A stretch of 64,000 nt of DNA from Hemicordylus capensis (taxonomy: Eukaryota > Chordata > Lepidosauria > Squamata > Cordylidae): assembly GCF_027244095.1 (NCBI RefSeq), contig NC_069658.1:416108687-416172686 (forward strand), written 5' to 3'. This document shows, one piece after another, positions 56,601 to 64,000 of the stretch. The notes beneath the pieces are model-generated. The model was not told the DNA's origin and made no database searches. It saw only the letters and a program-made list of their open reading frames with translations. The position numbers and the translations under genes were made by a program. Position 1 is the first letter of the stretch. Every line of letters begins with the position of its first letter.

Positions 56601-57429
56601 GAGCCCAGAGCAGTGTACTACACACGAGTTTCTCCTCACAACAACCCTGTGAAGTAGGTTAGGCTGAGAGAGAAGTGACTGGCCCAGAGTCACCCAGCAA
56701 GCATCATGGCTGAATGGGGATTTGAACTCGGGTCTCCCCGGTCCTAGTCCAGCACTCTAACCACTACACCACGCTGGCTTTATATATTCAACACATTTGT
56801 ATACTGCCCAAAACACAAGTCTCTTGGCTTCAGGACCACTGGTGTCGCCCCAACTCCACCCTGCCTGCCAGAAAAGAGAAAGTCAGGGCAGGGGCTTGTG
56901 CTACAAAAGCAACAGAAAGGAGTCATGCTGAGCTGTTCCAGCTCAGCACAAAGAAATAACTAGAACCCATGAGTTCTCCTGAGTAGTTGTGTTGGGCAAA
57001 GCGGTTGCTAAAGTTGAAAATAAAACCTCAGAACAGTTAGGTCACTTGAGAGTTTTTCACTTCCCTAAATGGCATATGCCATTATTTGCAGTTACAAGGT
57101 GGCTGGTTTTGTACTAAGTTGTACAGAGATCAGTGTCTACCAACTGCTAGTTAAGGCACCTCAGGGTCAGCCGCCAAATGCCTCGATGCATCCTTAAGGA
57201 AGTGACAAAATACAGGTACCCCTTGCTCTAGGATAACAACTTTTATCTCCCTATTGAACCACCAAGGGGAGAAGTTCAGCAATTCCCCTTAACCTGGCAA
57301 AGAAGCATCTTTCTAAGTGGTGATTCTCTATCTTAAGCACGGGGAGAGCAACTGGCCCTGTTCAACCCCAGCACAGCATCCCTTCAGTGGCTTTTGCTGG
57401 GGTATCTCTCACTGGGGTCTCTCTCACTG

Positions 57430-57472
<43 letters not shown>

Positions 57473-58662
57473 CGCGCCCTTTAGGGACAGGGAACCATTT
57501 TCTTCCTACTATTCGTTTACCAAGTGCTTTGAGAACATTTCAGTTGATCAGCAGTATATAAAAGTAGTAGCAGTATCCCCACGTTTTCATATTCCAAGTT
57601 TTTAGTTTCTTTATTAATAGGAACACCAAGACCATTTATCAGACTCTCAAACCTTGGAGAAGGGGTGTGTGGCTAAAATGGCTACACCAATTTGAACTGT
57701 TATGGAATCACAAAACAGTAGTTTTGAATTGTGATGTTTTACTGATTATGTTTTCCACTATTGTATATTGCTCCCTCCCCCATGAGCTTCTCAAAACAGA
57801 AAAAGGCATACTGGGAAGAAACCAGTGATTACTTCCAAAGATACTAGGTTCACCAAAATTAAGTTCTCAGCATCCTCTGGGGAGAGACATAACAGTTACT
57901 TGTTTGAGGAGCTTAATTAAACCAGAGATATAGGTGTGCTTCAGGTTTTACTACCTACAAACATGTCAAATAAAAGCATGCTGCAGGAAAGGAAACCCAC
58001 TCAGATGCTCCAAATTTGAGGGATGGTGTGATGGGAGCTTAGCTTGCTAGACACTACAGAAGCCAGGTGGGACTATACATCTCACTGGTCCCAGCTACCA
58101 TGCAATGAAGTGCATAAGTAAGCCCATCCTCCTGGTACATTGTTCCACCATCACTCAATCACATGGCAGGCAAAGCACCCAAGCCACCCTTCACATAGGT
58201 TTAAACACTCCTGTAAAAATAGTAACTTTGCACAGCGAAGGATGATTCAGATGTTCCTCCCACTATATTGTGCAGCTATGCAGCGGTGGGGCAACCAGGA
58301 TGTGTGGACTCATGTCCCTGACTGCACAGTAGACAAGGCTGGTATTGGCCAAGTTGGCCCAAGATGCCCTTGCAGTGCACACACTCAAGTCACCAAGGAA
58401 GATAAAGCAGCAACCAGGTTTAAAGTCAGTGGCCTGAGGAGGCTGTAGCTGGTTATCCAACCTTCTCTGCTACATAATCGGTAACAACAGCCAACAGATA
58501 TGTCCTTGCACAAACCCTGCACAAAGGTTCAGAGGGCAGGGAAACACCCCCCATTTCTCACTATTTCAGATGCCAACGCTCATTATAAAAACTTACCCAG
58601 AATATTAAGTTAAAGAAAACTACCAGGAACTTAATACACTTCATGCCACCGTCAAGACCCAT
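41573..58662 (-). CDS. CD63: CD63 tetraspanin (LAMP3), 7 coding exons
   Basis: Minus-strand exons 58662-58597, 49305-49123, 47018-46944, 46630-46535, 45584-45444, 45128-45045 and 41638-41573 give 236 aa (human 238); every junction is phase 0. Four membrane segments are visible (about 11-36, 52-75, 80-103, 198-224). The large loop has CCG (143-145), a further CC (167-168), C175 and C189, the expected disulfide set. Sequons lie at N40, N126, N148, N171 and N178. The C-terminus GYEVM is the conserved AP-3/AP-2 sorting signal. The protein cycles through late endosomes, lysosomes, melanosomes and exosomes, and in pigment cells supports PMEL sorting. The gene is convergent with RDH5 and looks intact. 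Confidence 0.97.
41714..41788. mobile_element. Shortened palindromic MITE, CD63 intron
   Basis: 'GGCTGCACAACCTTGGCCC' is mirrored by 'GGGCCAAGGCTGTGTAGCC'. Only the outer arms of the 16991 family remain. Confidence 0.7.
43039..43201 (-). mobile_element. 5S/tRNA-body SINE fragment
   Basis: The plus strand reads 'GGAACATAGGAAGCTGCC' and 'CTTCTCCAAGGTTGCAGGCA', the inverted body shared by the SINEs at 13977 and 19032. The head is missing, so its class is unknown. Confidence 0.75.
45045..45128 (-). CDS. CD63: CD63 coding exon 6
   Basis: Acceptor CTCCTGCAG; the donor reads GTACCA, weaker than the others. It encodes [20 protein letters not shown] and ALGIAFFE, the last loop cysteine and most of TM4. 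Confidence 0.95.
45189..45375 (-). mobile_element. tRNA-headed SINE, CD63 intron
   Basis: 'CACAGGAAGCTGCCTTCTAC' and 'CAGGCGTCTCCCCCAGCCC', with a degraded tRNA-like head near 45370. It lies between coding exons 5 and 6, only 60 bp from exon 6 and 70 bp from exon 5. Confidence 0.75.
45444..45584 (-). CDS. CD63: CD63 coding exon 5
   Basis: Acceptor CCTGTAG, donor GTGTGT. It encodes [15 protein letters not shown] through [15 protein letters not shown] and [10 protein letters not shown], the tetraspanin signature region. Confidence 0.96.
46535..46630 (-). CDS. CD63: CD63 coding exon 4
   Basis: Acceptor CTGTTTCAG, donor GTAAGT. It encodes the first part of the large loop, [20 protein letters not shown] (sequon) and DEWQSK. 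It has little identity to mammals, as expected for this fast-evolving part. Confidence 0.95.
46944..47018 (-). CDS. CD63: CD63 coding exon 3
   Basis: Acceptor TTCCTTTAG, donor GTAAGT. It encodes TM3, [20 protein letters not shown], then IYRNR. Confidence 0.96.
48251..48472. mobile_element. hAT-type MITE with perfect TSD, CD63 intron
   Basis: The ends TAGGGAAGTGCATGAAC and TTCATGCATTTCCCTA form about 16-bp terminal inverted repeats. CTCAATCC flanks both sides (48243-48250 and 48473-48480). A second inverted pair inside, CTCAAATTGATTTGAATTTG and CAAATTCAAATCAATTTGAG, makes it strongly foldback. Confidence 0.9.
49123..49305 (-). CDS. CD63: CD63 coding exon 2
   Basis: Acceptor CCTGCACAG, donor GTGAGG. 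It encodes the rest of TM1, the small loop ([10 protein letters not shown]) and TM2 with [17 protein letters not shown]. Confidence 0.96.
49920..50071. repeat. ~42-bp inverted repeat in CD63 intron
   Basis: ATTCCTAGGGGGCTC plus GCACTGCCCCCAGGAAGAA at 49920-49960 pairs with TTCTTCCTGGGGGCAGTG plus GAGCCCCCTAGGAATAA at 50029-50071, with few mismatches and about 68 bases between. It is probably a small DNA-transposon remnant; no target duplication is seen. Confidence 0.75.
50222..50401 (+). mobile_element. tRNA-headed SINE, 5'-truncated, CD63 intron
   Basis: 'CAAATCCCCATTCAGCCATG' and 'GGAGGAAGAGTAGGATATAA', the family of 6078; the start of the head is lost. Confidence 0.8.
50402..51700. other. 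CD63 intron, nothing recognised
   Basis: No exon-like conserved frame or identifiable repeat. Confidence 0.45.
51712..51795 (-). mobile_element. CR1 3'-end fragment, CD63 intron
   Basis: 'GCTGGATCAGGCCCAAGGCC' and 'CTCACAGTGGCCCACCAGAT' on the plus strand are the inverted CR1 3' end. Confidence 0.75.
51800..52016 (-). mobile_element. tRNA-headed SINE, CD63 intron
   Basis: The 'CTTCCTCCAAGGAGCCCAG' body through 'CACCACGCTGACTCTC', the 6078 family inverted. It abuts the CR1 fragment. Confidence 0.88.
52959..53073. mobile_element. Palindromic hAT MITE with TSD, CD63 intron
   Basis: CAGGGCTGGGCAAATTTGG at left, GTTTGCCCAGGCCTG at right. The flanks TGTTAGAC (52951-52958) and TGCTAGAC (53074-53081) match at 7 of 8 positions, an 8-bp target duplication that supports hAT for the whole palindrome family. 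Confidence 0.88.
53082..54289. other. CD63 intron, nothing recognised
   Basis: No repeat or exon that I can support. Confidence 0.45.
54290..54465 (+). mobile_element. L2 LINE 3' end, CD63 intron
   Basis: The remnant 'THLFSLAF' (from ACCCATCTTTTCAGCCTGG) is followed by an AT-rich L2 3' UTR ending 'GGGCAGTATATAAATGAAAT'. Confidence 0.65.
54466..56535. other. CD63 intron, nothing recognised
   Basis: There are overlapping frames at 55540-56120 on both strands, but none shows a family motif. A GCAGCAGCAACAGCAGGAGC-like stretch near 55935 explains the Gln/Leu runs. Confidence 0.45.
56538..56780 (-). mobile_element. tRNA-headed SINE, CD63 intron
   Basis: A TTATTATTATT tail, 'CTTCCTCCAAGGAGCCCAG', and 'CACCACGCTGGCTT' at the head end. 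Confidence 0.88.
57325..57568 (+). mobile_element. L2-tail SINE with GT run, CD63 intron
   Basis: 'GGGGAGAGCAACTGGCCCTG' with 'CAGCATCCCTTCAGTGGC', then a (GT)n/(GA)n run at 57432-57468, then 'GGGACAGGGAACCATTTTC'. This is the fourth copy of the 14561 family. Confidence 0.82.
58597..58662 (-). CDS. CD63: CD63 coding exon 1
   Basis: [20 protein letters not shown] then FW; donor GTAAGT. The exon begins at 58677 after a CTACAG acceptor, so the mRNA starts in an upstream non-coding exon. MKCxKFLL at residues 7-13 is the usual CD63 start context. Confidence 0.95.
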
Positions 58663-59418
58663 TTTGAATCTCAGTGCCTGTAGGAAAGAGGAGCAAAGAA
58701 AAAATACAAGGCATCAGACATCCATAGTTTAAGAAGTGGGGCACAAGAGAGAGGGGGCTAGGGAATGCTAGTGGGAAAGGAGACAGGCATTGTTAACACA
58801 GTTGGGTTGGGAAAGGAAACAGGAAATCTTCTAAGCGCAGTCATGGTCTGTGGCTGGTGGGAGGAGGCCATTACTCTGGGCAGAGCTTCCTCTAGGGAAT
58901 GAAATCCAAGTCCTCCTAAAGAGACATTCAAAGCAAGTTGTTCCAAGACAGGAAGAAGACTAGGTTCAGCATACTGGCCAGAACACAACAGAGGTCAGGA
59001 GTTCAACTCAACCATCCTAAACTGCACTCAGCCCTTCCTACTCCTTCCTGGCCACCTGAACGAGTACATACTCCTTTCCAGCAGGCCAGTCCTGAACATC
59101 TGGGAACAGGGCCAGCCAGAGAGGGGAAGAGGAAGGAGACCCTTTTCTCCCCCGGCACGGCCCAAAGCCCAGCCCCTTCTTCGGAAGTCGGCCTTTGGTA
59201 AGTATTTGGCCCCTTGGGTCATCTCAGCAGGGCACACACTTTCCCCACCACCCCCTCCACGTTATTAGGCACAGCCACATTTCAGAGCTTGGGTAGGGTG
59301 CGGGGTGGTGGGAGAGAAGGAAACCACGAAGTCCCAGGAAGACAAAGAGCTCTCCAAATCGCGCAGGCCCTTGAATCCGAGCCTCTTCACCCCAAGTGCA
59401 AACCAGCAACGAGCTTAC

Positions 59419-59560
59419 TTTTCAGTTGCCTCCTCCCGAAGTCGAAAAAAGTCCCAGCCTCGCAGCGGCCCAACTGTTGCGCTCTCTCGCCTTCTTCTTA
59501 TACTTTGTCCCTTCTGCTGCTGCTGCTGCTCCTGGCTGCCACTCCTCTCGCGTCACTCCT
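59419..59560 (-). other. CD63: Candidate non-coding first exon of CD63
   Basis: A donor GTAAGC on the minus strand (plus 59413-59418) lies in CpG-rich DNA 0.74 kb upstream of the first coding exon, whose own acceptor shows that such an exon exists. A CTG-triplet run is inside. The transcription start is not fixed by sequence alone. Confidence 0.45.
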
Positions 59561-59720
59561 CTCGCGCTCCCCACCCCAGCTGCGCAATCCCAGGCAAAAG
59601 CCCAGCTGTTAATCATGTGATGGGAGGGAAAGCTGGGCAGGCAAGCAGGGAGGGAGCGGCGAGGGGCGGGAAATGACTGTGCTCACCCTCCGTCCACTGA
59701 GTCAACAGGAAAGGGGGTGG
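59530..59720 (-). promoter_or_regulatory. CD63: CD63 promoter, GC-rich
   Basis: CpG-rich DNA with a short tandem (ACTCCTCTCGCGTC, then again from 59555), an E-box TCATGTGA at 59613-59620, a GC box GGGGCGGG at about 59663, and an AP-1 consensus TGAGTCA at 59698-59704. There is no TATA box. The E-box has the same MITF/TFE type as those before BLOC1S1. Confidence 0.55.
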
Positions 59721-61908
59721 CTGCGGTGGTGTCCGGTGATAGCAGCAAGCCCTCGCATCGCATGCGCGCCACGTTCTCCTGCGGGGGACTTTTCGGAGGA
59801 CACTCCTCCCCCCTGTGGGCTTGCCTCTGGGCGGGTAGGGGATTCCCTCCACCACCACCACCACCCCCCTACCCTACAAGTGATCGATTGCTTTTTCCTA
59901 TCAGGTGGGGTTCGCGGCAGCAATTGTTATGCCCACCCCCTCGCTTGAAATATTTGTTTCCCGTAAAATAAACAGGAAGGAAAGATGGAGTGGAACGCGG
60001 GTGGGGGAGTTTGTGTGTCTTTAAATAAACCAAAGTGCGGTTCTGGTTTCAAGCTGCGATCCCCAGGCACGCTTACTTCAAAGTAAGTCCTACTGAACGA
60101 AGTCGGACTGTGCTGGCTGCGGAGACGTGTCGGACCGTGCTGTATATTGCGGCAGTCCCTTACACGTATTTATAGCATGGTCCTAAATATGTTGCTCGAC
60201 ATTGTAAGTCTGGGGGCCGGTGTTGCTTTCCATGTTTGTATAGCGCCTACCACTTCTCGGTGTCTTCTCAATGAGACGACCGCAGTAACAAAACGTGTTT
60301 GCTCAGAAGGCGATGAGGCTGCTTCTTGTTTCCTCCTGTGCGCAGTGAATCTGGGACTAAGTTTCATTGGATTCAGGGGGACTCGCTTCTGAATCAACGG
60401 GCATAGGACTGGGCTATAAAGCACAACTATTAGAGAGAACGTCTCTGGTTGAGCCCAGTGGAACTTGTAAGTACTACTAGGAATATTTATAGATATCTTT
60501 TCAACAAAACTTCTCAAAGCGGTTTACATTAAAAAGTAAGAACTGCAGCCTGATTCATTGGGGGGGGGGAGTTGCTCCCCTGGATTGAGCTAGCCCCATT
60601 TAATTCAATGGGGTTTACTCCGACTTCCAGCTAAAGGGGTATAGGATTAGAAAGGATTAGGAACATAGGGAGATGTCTTGACACTCTGAACATTATTTAC
60701 ATAGTTTGTTTATTTATTACATTTATATCCTGCTCTTCCTGAAAGCCTCAGTGTGGTTTACAGCATTCTTTAGGATTCTTAATCCTTTCCCAAAAGGGTG
60801 CACAATCTTTTTTTTTTTTTTAAGTTGCCATATGCATTTTTGTAGCATCAACTCTAAACATAAACTCTAGGTCAGAGCAAATGCAAGTGACTTTATTTGC
60901 AGCGTGCATTGCAAATTGGTCATAGTGGCCTCCTTAAGTGACAGTACGCATGTAACACATAGAGGGGATGTTGGAAAGCAAAAATTGCTTCCTATGTTTC
61001 CTATTAATATATGCCTGTTGAGAGATGCAAAGCATTCTTGAACCATGTACAGTTATATAATATGCCTTTAGCACTATATAAGCTTACTTTACATACACAT
61101 TACTGGTTCAGCCTGTGACAAAAGTCAGTATGTCTTGGAACTGACAGTATGCCTTGTCTGAAAACGATAGTCTCCTCCACAGGTTCAAAAGGTAAATTGG
61201 CTCTCAGTATGTTCTGCACATCTTGTGCCTGTTAACTGTGCTTCCTCCTCAGATGCAGCCTAAACCATATCAAGGTGCTATCGCTACCATCCTCCACAGT
61301 TCAGTGTTTTACAAGTGCAGTGAACTGCATTCTGGGATCATATCCAGGAATTTGGACAGGGCATGAAAAGAAAGAAATTACAGACCTGAGATATGGATGA
61401 TGGGGGTGAGGGGCAAAGGTTAGCTTTTGGGGTGTTTGTTAACCACACAAATTAAATACGTTAAATGCTTTGCTATGGAATTAGTGTGTGATGTATAATA
61501 AGCAAACTGTTGCTACTTAGATAAGGCCATGTCTTGAATTAGTTCCAAAGAGTAGAGGTTTTGCAGACTGTTTGCATACCTAGCCTAGTTTGCTCTACCA
61601 GATAGTAAAGGCATGATGAGTGTAGCTAGGAAAGTGAGACTTGGGTTTTCATTGCAGACAACACAGAATACAAAGGCTGAAGTCAATAAGGAACACCAAG
61701 AACACCAAGCCAGTGAAGCAGAAGGATTTTCTGTGCCACTGTGATCGGATGGTAAGCTGGTAAACCAGCCTAACGAGCATGTGATTTAAACCTCCAATGC
61801 TTTGTTTCAGGAAATTTACTGCACTGCTTTTTAAGCCACTGTGAAATGTGTGTTTTAGGGTAAACTGGTAACTGAGGTAGGGTGTCAAGGTGATACTCCA
61901 TGTTCATC

Positions 61909-62110
61909 AGACACGTAGCTATAATTGAACAAGGTGGGACCGAAGTCCCCGGGCCCCTCTGAGATGGAGGGCCTGCCAGCTGGGTGATAGCTCTGTCTTC
62001 ACTTTCCCCATCCCACCTCCCTGACTCACTGTTGGCTTTTGATTATCTCACCTTCGAGTGAGACAAGTCTTCTCCAGGACAGGAGGGGCAGGCAGTATCC
62101 CTCCCTCTTC
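61909..62110. mobile_element. hAT MITE fragment (8278 family)
   Basis: 'ACGTAGCTATAATTGAACAA' and 'GGGCCCCTCTGAG' match the left half of the element at 8278. The right end is not recognised. Confidence 0.6.
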
Positions 62111-62255
62111 TTCTCCTCCTGACTGGCTGGTTCAGCCCACCCCTTTAATTTCAATGGGACTACTTTGAGTAATGTTCTTGTCAGCCACTTTCATTTTCTT
62201 GTTCAAATATACATTTTGTAAGGAATTAATTGTCCCCTGATTATCACATTCTTTT

Positions 62256-62515
62256 GCTTGCCTAGGGAGCAAGAGACTGTTAGTTCAAATCCCCACCGGT
62301 GTGTTACCCAGACTGTGACTTGTAAATATATGTTTGTAGTCATCACCTATATCAGGCAACAGTGATATAGGAAGGTGGATGCAATGGCAAAGGCATCATT
62401 TCATGCTGCACAGGAGATAGGCAATGGCAAACCACTCCTGTATTCTGCTAAGGAAACCACTTGGCTCTGTGGTCACTAGGAGTCGACACTGACTCGATGG
62501 CACAATCTTTCCTTT
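62256..62515 (+). mobile_element. Sauria-type SINE
   Basis: A degraded head with B box 'TAGTTCAAATCCCC', 'GATATAGGAAGGTGGATGC', 'GGCAATGGCAAACCACTCCTG'-like body and a BovB-like end 'GGAGTCGACACTGACTCGAT'. Same plan as 25348. Confidence 0.8.
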
Positions 62516-64000
62516 CCAATAGCATCATTATGTCTTCAGATCTTCTCTTTGTGCCTGAGGCCTACTCCGTTTCTTTGTTCAGCTTTGATAGTGGCAGAAA
62601 CTATTGTTTAAACTTATGCTGCCAATGTATGGAATTATGTTCAGTCAACATTCCTACCGCGCAGATATTCGTCTCTCTCAAGATATGCTACAATTCTTCC
62701 TTCCTTCCGATCCAAAAAGGAATTTACACTTGAAAGGGGAGAGGTTTGGCAATTGGCCTGTTTATTAATTCTCCATTTGCCTTTGGAAATCCTGTCTGTT
62801 AGCAGTGTCTTATTGATCTTTGGTTACTGAATAATTTTAGAAGGTTTGATGTTGTCCACATAATGTTAATCATTTAAAACATTAAGTGCAACTTGCTTGA
62901 TAAGGCTCACAACTTGTGTGATGGAGTCTATTTATCATCAACATTTCTAACTACAAGCCTTCCGGATCTTATTGTAATGGGAGGCTCAGGTCTTTGGCTG
63001 TTGTTGTTTTGTCAGATTCTGCAACGGGAAGACAAATGGCTGACCTGCTACCTTTCTGCACTCTCAACTTAACTGTACCTATTCATGCTGAATGACAGGT
63101 GTTCTTTCCTCAGTTGCTTTGCAGAGAAATCCAGTGTTGTTCCTGAGGTGGCAAGAGTCCAGTGGGGTAGAACAAATGCACTGATGCACTCCCTGCCTTC
63201 CAAATATCCTCCAAATTGCTAACGCATGTCAAAACAAGTAGGGCCACTGTTTACTGTGTGAAGTTGTAGTAGATTAAAGCCTTTGTCTCAGAGCAAGCTC
63301 AGGTGAGGGAAATAAATGCTGAGTCATCCCTGCTGAGCTGACTGGCTAGGCTTCTTCTAAAGCTGTTCTGTATTATCAGTAGGTTCAAAATGCTGCCACC
63401 ACCACCCCTTTTGTCTACAGAAACTCTCTGGGCTTGGGATGGAATAACCCAGAAAAAACCTCACTTAATTTGGCTCTTGGACAGGTACAAAAATCTTCCA
63501 CGTGCAAGCCTACATGTGTTGAGAAACCCGGTAGCTGCTGAACATTTGAGGGCATGTTTGCACTACAGAAATCCCCCCACCCTTTCCCTGAGTTAAAAAC
63601 CAACACGGAGAGGCCTGTAAAAAAGAAAAGAACTAAAAAAAACCTCAAACCCTAGTTTTATTCAATTACTACAGACTGCTTCCATCTGAGACTTTCTCAG
63701 CTTTTAGAAACAGTTAAGAATACTTAGCAGGATTACAAAAATAGCTTGTCTTAATGCACCCTTAAATGTTTATAGAGTCTTTTGCAATGCCCAAGGTAGG
63801 ATGGGCATAGGCTAGTGTTTCTTATTTTAATTATGTTACAGGTAAACTATAATAGAACAGTATCCAGAATATGCAGAGCACACACACCAAATAAATATAA
63901 GATCCCTAATGCAAAGTCTGACTAAACAACTTTTCTCTAGACTAAACTTCCCTTTTTCTTGAACTCACCAACGCCTGATGAGACTTCAAGCCTCCTGTCT

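Larger units (their letters stand above)
59721..64000. other. CD63 upstream flank, no gene
   Basis: No coding exon is recognised. Short copies of a TTCAATGGG-ACTTACTC-type dispersed repeat occur near 60060-60110, 60345-60420, 60585-60655 and 62145-62180. L2-tail fragments lie at about 60480-60535 and 60715-60780. Confidence 0.5.

Overview
This looks like nuclear DNA from a squamate reptile, most likely a lizard. Three vertebrate genes are split into exons with consensus splice sites. They sit among many interspersed repeats: L2, CR1 and BovB LINEs, tRNA-headed SINEs with squamate-type bodies, 5S-rRNA-headed SINEs, and many hAT-type MITEs. The species call is an inference from repeat content. 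The gene calls rest on spliced products that match the human orthologues almost residue for residue in length.

Layout. 1-12,000 is intergenic and dominated by a stack of nested transposons at about 5,050-10,975. An L2 LINE there has been entered by a CR1 3' end, a SINE, a solo LTR, a small hAT element, and a larger hAT-like element that itself carries a putative Helitron with a G-rich minisatellite. 12,000-21,300 holds BLOC1S1 (+ strand, 4 coding exons, 125 aa), which starts in a GC-rich promoter. 21,300-28,500 separates BLOC1S1 from RDH5; it holds a candidate non-coding first exon of RDH5, a ~163-bp-period satellite array and an L2 fragment. 28,506-38,240 holds the coding part of RDH5 (+ strand, 4 coding exons, 319 aa). 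40,960-59,560 holds CD63 (- strand, 7 coding exons, 236 aa), tail to tail with RDH5, with a 9.3-kb first coding intron and a GC-rich promoter near 59,400-59,720. 59,720-64,000 is upstream flank with repeats only.

The order and orientation BLOC1S1(+), RDH5(+), CD63(-) matches human 12q13, so this is conserved microsynteny. Two of the genes serve lysosome-related organelles: BLOC1S1 is a BLOC-1/BORC subunit and CD63 is a late-endosome/melanosome tetraspanin. Both promoter regions carry TCATGTGA-type E-boxes of the kind bound by MITF/TFE factors (BLOC1S1 has two, 21 bp apart), which suggests shared control. RDH5 is an 11-cis-retinol dehydrogenase of the visual cycle, expressed in pigment epithelium, a tissue also rich in melanosomes.

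I found no wholly new gene system. The most notable signals are the MITF/TFE-type sites, the nested stack with its Helitron-like element, two tandem arrays (periods ~163 bp and ~130 bp), SINE families that share a body but differ in Pol III head (5S or tRNA), inverted SINE pairs that flank BLOC1S1 exon 3, and several hAT copies with perfect 8-bp target-site duplications.
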